Assembly: GCA_032622095.1 (NCBI GenBank)
Contig: CP136067.1
Span: forward strand, 52,863,899 to 52,927,898
From: Siphonodentalium dalli
Lineage: Eukaryota; Mollusca; Scaphopoda; Gadilida; Siphonodentaliidae
Length of the DNA: 64,000 nucleotides
Reading direction: 5' to 3'
Positions 11,601 through 26,600 of this stretch are shown here, piece after piece (the stretch's first letter is position 1; the number at the start of each line of letters is the position of its first letter). The notes under the pieces were generated by a model. The model did no database searches. It was not told where the DNA came from and saw only the letters and a list, made by a program, of their open reading frames with translations. The position numbers were made by a program, and so were the translations under genes.

Positions 11601-14600
11601 TTATCAGAGCTTGATGCTATTATCACAGAAGACACCGGATTTTACACGTGGACAAATGTTTAATGACATGTGGTATTAACATATAGAGTTACCTCCCTTC
11701 AAACAACGTATGTTATTCTTGTTGGGTGCTTGAACTGATGATTGGGGGATAATTAGTGTTTTGTCTTTTAATAACAGTAAATTTTATTGTATAAATTCTG
11801 AATATACATGTAGGCATGTGTGCATTGAGTATATTTAAAACAGGGTTATCGTTCCTAGCGAAAAAATAGTTTTATTCTTGATCACTACTCCATTGTAGTT
11901 GATATAATATGAAATAAAATGAACACTAATTAATATATATGAAGCTCTTTAGACATAAATATTTAGTGACTTCTACAGTTTTTTGTCACGAGACACCAAA
12001 ATTAACAACGGTAAAATTCACCATTCAATTCGAGATTCGATGTCAATATCTGGAAGGATACAAATCCCCGATTCGCATGGCACTAATTTGAATACATGTA
12101 GGCTTCAATATAAATATGATTTAGAATTTCCTTTCATACAATATACTGGTAATCCTATAGCAATAATGTATAGTTGTGAATTTTATATATGTCAGACTGG
12201 TATCACAGCCCTCGAAATTAAGAAAAATGTCCCATATCAAATTTAATGCTGTGGCATTATAGTTTCCACATGTTGCCATGGCATTTCCCATGGCATTGTT
12301 TATTGCCGTGGCCAATTTTGAGGACTGGTTATCATGTACTCATTACAGCATTTATGGCATGTTTTTATGTTATCCAACCCAATACATACTCAATTTTGGA
12401 TCTGAGGCTGGTAAGATGATGTATACTTAATCTCAAGTTGGTATCCTGGATGAATACACTATAGGGGTACCGGCAGTCAACCTGTTAACTATGTATGACT
12501 GTTAAATGTTATTTATTGTCTTTTTCTCAGGAAAAGGATAGAGATATACAGAAGACCTCCACAAACCCAACATGGACACAATTTCTGCATTTACTTGTAC
12601 AGTTTTCAAATGCAGAAAAAACATACTTATCATTGATATTCCTTGGACAGAAGTGGTTCGGCCGCCAAAGAGATGTGAGTTTCTGTATTCTGTCTTTTTT
12701 TACATACATACAGTAATGCCCTAAATAATCGACTCCTTAACCACAACAGAATTATGGGTTATTTTTCAGGATTTAGTCGGATTTAGGTCATTACTGTACT
12801 GTTACTGCTCTAGCTCTTTTAATGCCACAGCTGAGCAGATTGAATTAAATGATGCATTCTGGCAAAAACATTTGTAACAATATAAAAGTTTATTAAGCAA
12901 ATAATAGAATGAAATAATTAGACATATACAAGCATATGACAAGTTGTAATGAATATTTTTCCCCTTCTGCACTGTCCTGCTTCTACTTTATTCCCCCTCT
13001 AAATACTATTCCCACTTAGTAAGGCTATAATATTGTTATGGTCTTAAAGTGACGAAACACTCTACTGCAGCTCACACCGAATAAACTTGCTGAACGCAGG
13101 TATTTCAATAATTTGTGTATCAAAATTACCAGAATACAATGTCATTCTTTCATATACATGTACATTAAATAATATTGAGGAAATCATGCTCGTTTGGTTG
13201 TTGGCAATTTGTTCTGGGCGAATGTGGGACTGTTTGTTTACATTTCTGTGAAGTTCAGATGTCGTATTTTACGAAATGGCACAGCCAATGTTGTTGAATA
13301 TTTTGCCAATGATAGTTTAATGACGCTTTCTTCAAATGGGTTTAGTGGGTGAGTCGTAAAATATCAGTTTAAAGTAGTGAAGTAAGCACATAATATGTCT
13401 TTAACCCTTTCATGACACGAGCTGCATCATTAAAAATCCTGTGCCAGTGCATTCTCTTAAATATGCGAGTTGCCATAGGGAGCCTCGCATATATAAGAAA
13501 ATGCACTGGCTTACAAGGTCAAGGTATATATTGTTAGGCCAATGTATTCTCTTATATATGCGAGGCTCATTTATAAGAAAGTGCTTGGCACAGGGTTTTC
13601 GAAAAATTTCAGGAAGCTCCAGTCATGGAATGGTTAAGTTACCCAGAATATCAACATGTTATAGAACAACACATCCTCAGAACTAACCTGAGAGATAATA
13701 ATCGACTCCTTAACCACAGCAGAATTATGGGTAATTTTTCAGGATTTAGTTGGAAATATGGCTTGTTGCCATTCATCGGAAAGCTCTCGAGGAGAGCTTT
13801 CCGATGAATGGCAACAAGCCATATTTCCGGCTGAAAAGTTACCCATAATTCTGCTGTGGTTAAGGAGTTCATTATTTAGGGCATTACTGTCAGTGTTCGC
13901 GCTGTCGGTAGCCAAATTAGCCAATGGCTAATATTTTTCGAATTTGGCTAATAAAAATTTAATTTGGCTAAACTTTTGGCTAAACTTTTTTTTCCCCAAA
14001 TGGAGATCGAAAGCGTAGAAACATAAAGCTAATTAATACGCAATCAAACTTCACGAGACAGCGAAAGGTAAGCTCTAACATTTAACCAGCCTAATCGTCA
14101 AAACGCATAAGCTGTACACTTGTTATGTAATTGACTAACAGTCTTGATAAGATAAAACACCTAAATCCTTTGTTCATTATAGAAGAACAGTTCTTAATCA
14201 ATGGTTGCGTAATCTGCATCCTGTTTAATAAACTGGCTTCTAACCATAAAAGTGCCAACGACATAGAGTTATTACAATTAGCTTAGCAGATTTATGCGGG
14301 CTTTTTTGCGTATTGTTCGATGTGAAATCCCGCCGTATTCTATATTAATTTTTATGAATTGATCTGCTTGTGTAATATAATGCATACATATGTTCGTATA
14401 ATATTGTTTTTGTGTTGTTTTAATTTTGTTTTTATACTGAGTAACAAATAAAGTTTAAAGCAAATATTTTAGTCATTAATTGTGAACCGACCAGAAAGTG
14501 AGGATTTAATTTGGCCAAAAACATTTGGCTAATTTTTTTTCATTTGGCTAATAAAATTTTCATTTGGCTAAACTTTTGGCTAAACTATTTTTCGGTCCAG

Positions 14601-17600
14601 CGCGAACACTGATTACTGTACCTGTCTGACATCTCGGTATATCTTAATGCTACCTGAATTTGATGATGATAATCATTTTCTGATGATCTTGATTATGATG
14701 ATGACGACGATATGATGACGATGATAATGATCATGGTGATTATGATAGTGATGATGGTCATGCTGATGACGATGATGATGGCAATGACAACATGATAATG
14801 GTCATGGTGATTATGAATATGATGATGATGATGATTGGGAGGTCACTGTATATTATATACGTACATGATATTCTTTATTCTGTCCATCTGTTGTATATAA
14901 TTCTGTTTTCTCAAATCCATTCATGTCATATAATTGGATCCGAGAAACAGGCAATTATTAAATTAATGTATGTTACAAATATCACCTTATATTTTTCCAG
15001 AACCCACGTCATTCCTATCAGCAGTTGTCACAGGAATTCAGGAAACTTGAAGATGCAGCAATGCGGCGGCTTGGGCGCAGTGATTTTGATGACCTTCTCA
15101 GTCATCTGTGTGGCCAGCTTTACCATTTTGTCACTGCAAGACAAAAGACCATGGATTTGTATCCTTTGGTACAATAATTGTGCAATTTGTAACACTGTCA
15201 AGATTTGATCCTGGAAGTGACACTAAATGGAGAAATTAGCAATGTTAAAATCATTGAAAAACAATGAAAGTTTATTGGATGACCTCTGAATATTGTCACA
15301 TTTGTTTTGTTTTTTATACCTCCACTCTCGAAGAGAATGGGGGTATACTGGATTGAACTCTTCCATCCGTCATTCCATCCATTCATTTGGACATCTATCC
15401 CTCCGTTTTTCCATCAGGGCAGATATATCAAACAGCAGTTGTCAGATCTGAATGAAATTTGGTATGAATGTTCACTACTATGAGGGCATTCAATGGAGTG
15501 TTCAACGTTTTTCCCGGATTTTCGGTTTTATAATTATTCATCTTTGTTTATTTGGAAATGTTGGTTTTTTGGTCCGTCCGAGCAGATATCTCCACCACCA
15601 TTCGATGAATCTTAATGAAATTTATTATGGATGTTCACTACTATGAGAGCCCTCATGGTATCCATGAACAAAGCATATTCACCTTCTACAGACTATCAAA
15701 TCTGTCAAGAAACCTGTTCTGAGGGCCATTTTGAGGACTGTAACTCCACATTCATACGATGTTAGCTCAATTCCTTGAAAGATAAAATACTTTATTTTTG
15801 CATCATTCAAATTATTTTGTTTGTCTCATATGCAAAATACGGATAGTGTCAGATTGGTTGAAAATCTATCACACATGATGGAATCGGTGCATTTGCGGAG
15901 AATATTTTTCTGCAGTGGAAGTGTCATATTCCTGCGTAATAAATTGCCAACTATTGATATTAGGGATTATCTGCCTGATGCTAATATGAAATAGAGGAAC
16001 ATTTCCACAATAACTATGTTTATGATCTACCACATGCAATTGTGTGTAACAGATTTATAAAACTTGAGAGTTTCTCTTCAGGAAAACAAATTTCCAGCAT
16101 GTGTATCCCGATAACAAAATGACAACAAAATAATTGTATGAAACATTCTGAGTCAATAAAACACACATGTATGAGTAAACTGCTCAAACAAGATCAAATG
16201 ATTGACCATGCATACATATCGCATGAATGACATGTGGTTTTGTATTTATATTTGTCAAAAATTCTATAGTTACTGTTTCGGACATGATGGCTAGAGGTTT
16301 TTGATTACTTCAATGAATTATGCCAACGCCTAGTGAAAACTGGGTAACACTTTCTGTGAATAACATATATATATATATATATATGTTAATTGTAATTGAT
16401 CATGGAAGGACATGATTCAACTCAAGATGGAAACAATAATATGGTTGATATTTAACTGCAGTTGGTCAGCCCTTGACAAATACTAGCTATGAACAGATAA
16501 CAGCTATGAGTGGTGCAAAGAACATTATCTACGAGGATCTAGACAATGTTATAATGGAAATCACACAAGCTCACAAGAAGAACTTCCACCATCCGCTACT
16601 CAGTCCATTGAAAACAGCTTTCAGGTAAGGCATACAGTAATGTCCAAAGTATTTGATCACTTAATCACAGCAGAATTATGGGTAATTTTTCAAGATTTTG
16701 TCGGAAATATGGCTTGTTGCCATTCATCGGAAAGCTCTCGGCCATATTTCAGACTAAATCCTGAAAAATTACCCATAATTCTGCTGTGGTTAAGTTGTCA
16801 ATTACTTTGGGCATTACTGTACACTTGGTCATGATACGATATGAATCATGATACATGATCAACAATACGATACATATCATGATACCCTAAATTAATGTTT
16901 CCAAATGATTACCACCTGAGTTATCAGAACCAACATGTTTATAATTGGAGGTAGAGTTCATTTTAAACTGTTTAAGCTGTTTAATTGTTAGCTAGATGAG
17001 TCAAATACACATAATATACATGTAAACTTGGGAGAACATTGTAGGTTTTGCTCATTTTCACATGGGCATCTTCAGAAATTACTTGATTTCCTGTATCATG
17101 ATACACATGACACGATACGATGCATGTATTGTTTAAAAGCGAATCGTGATACATTGAATGCACGATGAATCATTACAGTCCTATTCCTTGATTGTTGTAT
17201 CAACATTATGACCATCCTAGTGGATTTGTAATACTGGTATACAAACACAATATCTCCCTGGCATCGTGTATGGATGTATTCCCCGGTGTATCACAAAGCA
17301 GTCATGTATTGTCAATTGATTGAGAAGGATGCCATAATAGCAGGTAATCATCGCTGTTTTGAGAAGTAATTATGGGTGATTTATGATAAATTGTTATCGA
17401 AACCAACATCAGCAATCAATTGCTGATTAACTGTTATTGAACATATGGGTTTCATTGATATATGGTGATATTTATTGAGGTTATTGCTGACTAAAAAGTT
17501 TGGCCAAATGTGATTTTCTTTGGTTATTTTCAAAACAATCTGGCCATTGGCCAATTTGACCACGACAGTGTGAATCCTGGAGTTGGAGCCTAGCATTATA

Positions 17601-20600
17601 CCTACAGTAATGCTCTAAGTAAGCGACTTCTTAACCACAGCAGAATTATGGGTAACTTTTCAGGATTTAGTCGGAAATATGGCTTGTTGCCATTCATCGG
17701 AAAGCTCTCCCCGAGAGCTTTCCGATGAATGGCAACAAGCCATATTTCCGACTAAATCCTGAAAAGTTACCCATAATTCTGCTGTGGTTAAGAAGTCGCT
17801 TACTTAGAGCATTACTGTAGTAATTCTCACTTTTATCAGATTCTGTCCTGGTTCTGCTATTAGACAGAACCACACAGGAGTGTGAATGTGGTGAACGTTA
17901 TCGCATGAGTATGAACCACACAGGAGTGTGAATGTGGTGAACGTTATCGCATGAGTATGAACCACACAGGAGTGTGAATGTGGTGAACGTTATCGCATGA
18001 GTATAATGTGGCACAATGTTGTAACGAGAGTCTCACTGCTCTTGCTGCAACTTGCGTTTTGCAAACGAGTGCAATGAAGTTCACTTCACACAGCTTTGAT
18101 ATTCTACATTTATTAACCCTTTACCCAACAAACCGGCCAAATAAAGCTTCAACAGCCTAAAATATCTTCGGTCTGTCTCAATAGAACCATACAAATATGG
18201 ATATCATTGGAACCGGCTCCTTGACCACATTGTGATAGTTACAGTTATGCCCTGTGCCAATGCATTCTCTTATATATGCGAGTCGACCATAGGTCGCCTC
18301 GCATATATAAGAGAATGCATTGGCCTAAAAAAAATCTTTTTTTACCATTTTTTCTTACATTCTTTAACAATTTTATAATTTTTAATGTGTTAAGCCAATG
18401 CATTCTCTTATATATGCGAGGCGACCTATGGTCGACTCGCATATATAAGAGAATGCATTGGCACAGGGCCCTTCTGTTGGGTAAAGGGTTAAACACCATC
18501 ACTCAATATTCGTTAGTGTCAAATAATTGTTTCTCTTTGGTTTGCATGCTAGTTAGCCATCTTCTCAACACAATACGAGGTTGAATTATTTTTGTTGTAC
18601 TGGTTTGGTTTTCGTGCATGACATTTACAATGATTGGGATCACTCTAGTGGATTTTGGTGAAATTACCACACATGTGGAAGTAATGCAATCAAACAAAAT
18701 ATATAAATAATAATTATACAGACTATATATGCATCGGAATAACTTATTGTTATTGATAGAAATTACCATTTCAGAATATTTGTTTCTTCAGTCCATTTTT
18801 GCATGAAATTTGCTTAAAAATCGCATGGCAAACTATAAGAAAGAAACCTTGTTTTTCAGCGCTATATTGGCGAGTTCGTTCGGGAATTTAGGTCTGTTTT
18901 TATACGTCCTTTTGAAAAAAAGTTTGTATTAAGTAATCAGTCCGTCCGTCCGTTTGTCAGTCCTATAACATTTTTGGTTTCTGATCGATAACTCTAGTTT
19001 GGATTATTTATTCTGAACCAAAGTTGGTATTTGTATTTTCCAGCAAAATATACAGGCCAAGTTCGAATATGGGTTCCGTGACATCCGTCTAATTAACGTT
19101 ACATGAGTTACGGCCCTTTTTCGAATTTGACCGTCTGTTAACATTTTTGGTTTCTGACCAATAACTCCAATTTGGATTATTTGATTTGAACCAAAGCTGG
19201 TAAGTGTGTTTCCAAGCTAAAACTACAGGCCAAGTTCGAATCTGGGTTCTGTCCAATTATTTTCACATGAGTTCATGCCATTTTTCGACTAGGAATTTGA
19301 CCTCATTTTGGCATTAAAATTAGTAGTATATCAGATATTCTTTGTAAGCTCAAATTATTATTTTATTTTGTAGTAGTACAATTCAAAATGGCTAAAAGAC
19401 ATACAGTAATGCCCTAAATAATCAACCCCTTAACCACAGCAGAATTATGGGTAACTTTTCAGGATTTAGTCGGAAATATTGCTTGTTGCCATTCATTGGA
19501 AAGCTCTCGGGGAGAGCTTTCCGATGAATGGCAACAAGCCATATTTCCGACTAAATCCTGAAAAGTTACCCATAATTCTGCTGTGGTTATGGGGTCGATT
19601 ACTTTGTGCATTACCATATTTTGCCCTAGCAATGCTCTTGTTATCTCTCAGAAGGTTCAGAAGAGCCATAGTCATTTTACTATTATCCAATAGATATCCT
19701 TTATTTATACTACAGTTATGAGTGTGACACAATACATCACCTTCTACAGTGCCAAATACTGATGACAGAATGGCAGTTCTTACCCTCCCTGCTACAGCTG
19801 CATGAGGCACATTCTAAACTCAAAAGCTGGGGTGAAAACGCTTCGTCAAAGGAGGTAGGTATACTTTTGTTTAATGCCTAAATAGCGCTTATAAAGCCAC
19901 ATGGTGGTTTGTGCTCCAAAATACACCTAATAATATTTGCTTTTGAATTTTTCCCGGTATTGAAATAGGTAGATAAATACCTGGACTACATTTCTACGAG
20001 CTTTATATGTCATAGAAAGACGCATTAAAGTCATAAAAAATACAACTTCGAACACAAATTTGGACCGAGCAAAAACTGCCATTTGTATTCATTGGAATTC
20101 TGGAATCGGAAACAACTGTCCGGGAAAGGTATATTGCGTTAGCTTAGCATGAAACTATTTAAAAACTTCACTCAATACTTTGTCTTCATTTTACTCATTA
20201 AAATTATGTAGTACTATAAATATTTAAAAGCGATGACAGCTCTCGATTTTCTTCCCATGGTCATCAGCTGCAATTTTTATGTGACCACTGGTTATATAAA
20301 TTTAAAGGTACAAACGAAACTATCTCAAATTTATAATAATTTATAAGAAGCAAAACACGTTTTTCAGCGCATCAACAAAATTGTTCCTCTTACCAAATTA
20401 TGTATACATAATGTTGGCCATGTTCCTTTTCATTTTTGTTAACTTGTAGTCTACTAAACTACAGTTTTATCATTACACAGAGTACAGATGTATTCAAAAT
20501 AATATTTTGTTTCAACAGTAAAATAATATTTTTGTTGAAAAGCTAATATTGTTCTAAAGTAAATTTGACTAGTTTACTGGTATATGTTAGCATTTTTAGG

Positions 20601-23600
20601 TATTCATCTTTTATATCAGGATAACATAAATATATATATCAGAGTTATGGAGACACGGACTCAGAATGAGTGTTCATTGCTTCAAATGTGCTTGCTTCAG
20701 TGAGCGTGAACAAATTCTCATCTCTTATCGAAATATACTTAGTAATTCCAACACTATGTGTGAATTCAGACAATATTTAAATTAAACACAACAGCATAAG
20801 ACATAGACAACATATAATTAAACTGAGATAGGTATAGGTTCTGACTGAATATTTTACAACAAGACATGCATGCAGCTGTTTTATGAAGGCTTTATTCACA
20901 TATGTGAAAATTATTACCATTTAGTTGTGGTGTACAGGCGGTAGACTAATGGGTAAAACAGATCTCTTAGGTTTTAGGTTGTAGATTTGGATTTTATACT
21001 AAATTTGCGAATCCGTTTATATTATACTAGCAGGTTAGCCCGCCACTGGCGGCAATAGTCAGAAACATGACAATTTTAATTTAATTTTTTGTTTTCAATG
21101 AGTTATTTTTTTTGTTTTTCAATGAGTTAATATCGATCGGTCGAGGTGTTGGTATCTGATGCAAAAGACGAAATTGTGAGTGTTGGTCAATAGTCCCCGT
21201 GGTGAACCCCAACGCGACGTAAACATGTGTTGCGTTCTAAAAATAGGAAAGCACTTTCTCTCTGCATAATAAATTTCGAGCGATAACGTTTGCGTAAATA
21301 CGAAATTGTGAGTGTTGGTTTGTAACCGGGATTTCTGAGAAGCATTATGCCTATAACTACCCCCCCCTAAGCCCTGACGTAAGTGTCATACATACTATAA
21401 CAATGATGTTGTAAGAGTACTACATCCAATAAATCTCCCTGCATAGGAAATGCAGTCAATGTTCCCGTATAACTCTGCAGATGCTAATAACATTGAATGG
21501 GAAACAGACGCTCTTTATAGAGATGCGTCAAAAACAAACGCTCATTAAATAATCACTTGATTAACCCCCGCCGTGCCTTTGCGGTGATTTGGGAGTGAAT
21601 AAAGGGTGCTCTGATCTTCTCCAAAACGCGACCACGACGATTCCCGTGGGATTTTACCTTTAGATAGGAAGTTTGGTCCCGATCGGTCAACCCGTTTTCG
21701 ATTTTATGAAGTACACACATATATATATACGAAGTCTCAAAATATATAGTATAGATAAAAAAATTACATCATCATATCGTCTTATATGACTGTGTGGAAT
21801 ATTCACACTGATATTTTGCAAAATTAACATTTGTTTGGGTGTAATGTTTATTGCTACTGAACCTGCCATCTGCAGGATTTTGCACTGAAATTTTCTTTAC
21901 AAATTCCATTCATGACATTTTTTGGACAATATGATACCATAGCTGGGTGATATTACTGTTATCTATTGGTAATTGGTTGATTGTCTTTTGAAGTTATACC
22001 ATTGTTCTTATAGTCTGGATGATATGGAGCCCTCAGATCAGATTGGGGAATCTTTAACCCTCTCTTTACTAAATAGATTCTCCCAAACAGTTGTTAACCC
22101 TTTGAGTGCCAGGTCGATTTTTGTATCAACCCATATACCCTGTGCCAATGCATTCTCTTATATATGCGAGTCGACCATAGGTCGCCTCGCATATATAAGA
22201 GAATGCATTGGCCTAACAATTTTTTTTATTTTTGTTACAATTTTTTACAATTTTAATAATTTATTCTTATATTCTTTAACAGACTTATTTTGTAGGTTTA
22301 GGGCCGATGAGATCGGCCCCTGGCACTCAAAGGGTTAAAGTATATAATGTTCAGATAATAAGTTAAGCAAACGTCCCATGGCCGTTTTTTGAACTTATTA
22401 TCTGAACATTTCCTTAGGGAACTACATGTGCTTGTCAATGAGTATTTTCAGCTGAATTATTCATAAATAGAGGATCTATAATGAGTCTAAATTCTATACA
22501 AAATTTATTAACCTCTTCCACTAAATTTGATTAATAAATTTCGATGAATTTGAATTCATTTTATCACATAATCACATTTCAGCAAGGACAAACGATCTCG
22601 AAAAACAGCTGGGGCTTAACAAAATTAATATTGATTTCCTTATCACAACCAAAGAGGAAGTAAAGACACCTCCAAGAAATAATGTAGTTCCATTTTAACC
22701 CTTTACCCAACAAACCGGCCAAAACCGGCCAAATAAAGCTTCAACAGCCTAAAATATCTTCGGTCTGTCTGAATAGAACCATACAAATATGGATATCATT
22801 GGAACCGGCTCCTTGACCAAATTGTGATAGTTACAGTTATGCCCTGTGCCAATGCATTCTCTTATATATGCGAGTCGACCATAGGTCGCCTCGCATATAT
22901 AAGAGAATGCATTGGCCTAAAAAAAAAATCTTTTTTTAACACTTTTTACCATTTTTTCTTACATTCTTTAACAATTTTATAATTGTTAATGTGTTAAGCC
23001 AATGCATTCTCTTATATATGCGAGGCGACCTATGGTCGACTCGCATATATAAGAGAATGCATTGGCACAGGGCCCTTCTGTTGGGTAAAGGGTTAAATGT
23101 GTCTTTTCATGTTGACAAAATTGTTCAATCACACTTATCACCCATGTTTATCTCACAGTGAACACTAAATAACCCAACACAAATTGAATATCATAATTAT
23201 ATTCTTATTAACATAATAATAAAGTTCTACTATAGATATCGACATCATTGTGCTAAGCTCTTATGTCACTGCACGTGCCAATAATACATGTGTGTCTTAC
23301 TAACTAATATGAGGCCGGATTTAGGGGAAATTATGTGATAATATGCATTAAGTGCTATTTATATTGCTTGTTGTGCAAATAAAGGCTGCCAATGTATATG
23401 AACTCACCTTTATTCTTGGTTCATGTTAATGCTATCTTTTGGAGGAAACAGAATATCATATGCAGGTAATGTCTATGTTTTGTGGAATAACTTAAATTCT
23501 TGTGAAAACTTTTTTAGGTGGCATGTGATTTCTAGCATTGATCATACAAGTTGTGTAACATGGATACATTCGTCATCAATTAATAGGAAGTTGTTTTGGA

Positions 23601-26600
23601 ACTGTTCTGAGTAACCACATTGAACTAGGGCTTCACGGTATCCGGATTTTAATACCGACTACGATATTGAAAATGATACCGCGATATGACTAAATATCGT
23701 CACCAATAAATTTGAGCAGAACTGTTTGAGCATGATACTAGTAGCAAGCAGACACAAATATAGCATTATTGATTTGATAATTATAATTATGAACACATGT
23801 TTCTTTGACAGGTATATAAAATAAATAATTAATATAAATGGTCCTGAGTTTCGTTCTTTATATGACGGATAGATATATTTATAAGTGCCTGACGTAATCG
23901 GGAATTCCCTACCAACTGCGAGTCGCTTATGACATTAAAAATGACGTTAACAGTCGCTCATGTAAATAATAACAGCAAACATGTGTTGATTTCATATTTC
24001 ATATTGTACAAACAAAACAAGATAACTAATGTGACAAGCATAGAATAGAAGTCCATATCTGATTTTAACTTATCCATTTCGATGTATAGGACTGATATCT
24101 GGCCATGTAGTTATATACCTTTCAAAAATTATCTAATGAATTAGCGCATTATACGTCTAATGCATAAGCTTGTGTGGCGCTGTTGAATGCGCGTCATTGT
24201 GTCTCCAGATTATACAAACACCACACATTTTTTATTGTATTTGACCAGGAAACCTTCCAGCAATATTGAGCTGAGAACAGCCTGTATACACATCAATTGC
24301 CGCCCATGCAATAATTAGGCATACCGACATGATTGTCCGCATTGTGTTGACAAACGCTTATGGAGCAGTGAGAAATAATTAATTTTTACGCAACGCTAAA
24401 CCGAAGCCGTTAGCAATGGCCTTTGTCTCAGCATTAGAGGTGTCGATGGTTGCTAAATATTTGACACTGATAGAGATATCGTCGGTATTAATATCCACAC
24501 CGGCGGCTACGATGTACCGACTATTTGCATAAAGTGAAACCGACTACACGGTGTCAAAAACAGTATCGCGATATGACTACATACCGAAATACCGTGAAGC
24601 CCTACATTGAACATACCCAGGGATTTGATGCAATGGAAAAGGATATCTCACTTATTGGCATGTACAGTAATCAACTCCTTAACCACAGCAGATATGGGTA
24701 ATTTTTCAGGATTTAGTTGGAAATATGGCTTGTTGCCATTCATAGGAAAGCTTTCAGTGAGAGCTTTCCGATGAATGGCAACAAGCCATTTTCCAACTAA
24801 ATCCCGAAAAGTTACCCATAATTCTGCTGTGGTTAATGAGTCGATTATTTAGGGCATTACTGTAATGCCGATCAAAATAATTCTCATCCTGTTTGGACTG
24901 TTTGGTCTCTTTTGTTTGCTATTAAGGGATTTGAGCACAAAAACAGGTTGTCAACTTATCAGCGAGCCGGCTCGTTCACAAACTCTTTTCATGCTTGAAT
25001 CCCTGATTTACCAACTCCACAGAGTATATTTATCGCCTAAATTATGAGCAATGTTTCTTACTAATATCCTACTTTCATGAAGACACTAGACTGGTGTAGA
25101 TACATTGGTTTTTATCAATTCTGTCTATGTTATTAACCCTTTCATGATGGGAGCTGCGCTGGTGCAGCATTAAAGATCCTGGGCCAGTGCATTCTCTTGT
25201 ATATGCGAGACTTCCAATTGGGAGCCTCGCATATATAAGAGAATGATCTGGCTTACAAGGTCAAGGTAAATATAGGCCATGTATTCTCTTATATATGTGA
25301 GCCTCCCTATGTGAGACTCACATATATAATAGAATGCATTGGCACAGGGTTTTCGGAATATTTCTGGAAACTCCATTCATGGAAGGGTTAAGGTAAATAT
25401 TGTGGACAAATTCACTTTGGATTGTTGGAACAGCATGCTACATATAATAAATTTAGCAAAACAGGCGAGCTGAATAATGATGTAAATCACCTACAGTAAT
25501 GCTCTAATTAATCGACCTCTTAACCAAAGCAGAATTATGGGTAACTTTTCAGGATTTAGTCGGAAATATGGCTTGTTGCCATTCGTCGGAAAGCTCTCAG
25601 GGAGAGCTTTCCGATGAATGGCAACAAGCCATATTTCCGACTAAATCCTGAAAAGTTACCCATAATTCTGCTTTGGTTAAGAGGTCGATTAATTAGAGCA
25701 TTACTGTACATAAGCATTCTGTATAAAGCTAGACACTGCTGCTGATGGTGTCATTGTCCCTTTTTTTTGACATAAAGCACACCATGTGCATTTCTATATA
25801 CATGAATGTACACCAGTCTTGCGTAATGTCACATAAAAGGGTTTATAAATGCATGCATGTCATTCATTTTGGCAGCCTCGTCTGTTCATTGGTCGAAACA
25901 ACCAGTTCTTTTAGTCCCTTTAGATATAGTTCAAAGTGTAACCAATCACCAATTGTGATACAAGATTTGTTTTACCAGTATCGGAAGAAAATACTTCCAA
26001 CTTGAAGCAGACGACAATTAATTTCCAGCATCATCTTAATCCAACATTAACAAGACTGGTGTGCATTTCTGTATACATAAGAGATTGCACTGGCACAGGA
26101 TATTTAATGCTGCATCAGCGCAGCTCCCATCATGAAAGGGTTAACAAACATAAACCTTACAATGTTGTGTATCAAGGCAATATATATGCAAATAGAAATT
26201 CGGCATGAACTTGTGAAATTCATTATTTTGTTGTATGCGACATAATTCACTGAATCTACTCCCAGGAGTTACATGTATGTTGACAAGCAAGTCTTCAAAT
26301 AATGTGTCTGTGCAGAATGAGGTCCCCAGAGGGGGAATTTAGTGGTGCTATCCTGCACAGCAGACTATCATCACCAAATTCACCCTCTGGGACCTCATTG
26401 GAGTCAAGAATCAATTTCCAATCATTTGGGTTTTATAACAACATTGTTAATTCAAGGAATTTCTGTGCATAGTATACATGTATGTCACTGAAATAAATTA
26501 TCAATACAACCAGGGGCCTTGGTGGCTCAGTCAGTTAGTGGTATAACTCCAAGCCAATATGCTCTCCAGCACTAGAGATGAGGGTCCAAATCCACATGTG

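Noticed and set aside
15159..15176. Later donor TTG|GTACAA for KICS2 exon 3
   Set aside because: It would need the CCC acceptor at 16471 and adds residues absent from the family; the GTATCC donor with the acceptor at 16486 restores the gap-free DFYE alignment.
14792..15208. 138-codon frame overlapping KICS2 exon 3
   Set aside because: It runs from the GAT microsatellite through exon 3 in a different frame from the conserved KICS2 reading.
18276..18584. 102-codon frame in a family B MITE
   Set aside because: It reads through both hairpins; the same peptide appears on both strands because the element is palindromic.
26514..26600. tRNA gene
   Set aside because: A and B boxes are present but no acceptor or anticodon stem can be closed; it fits a tRNA-derived SINE better.
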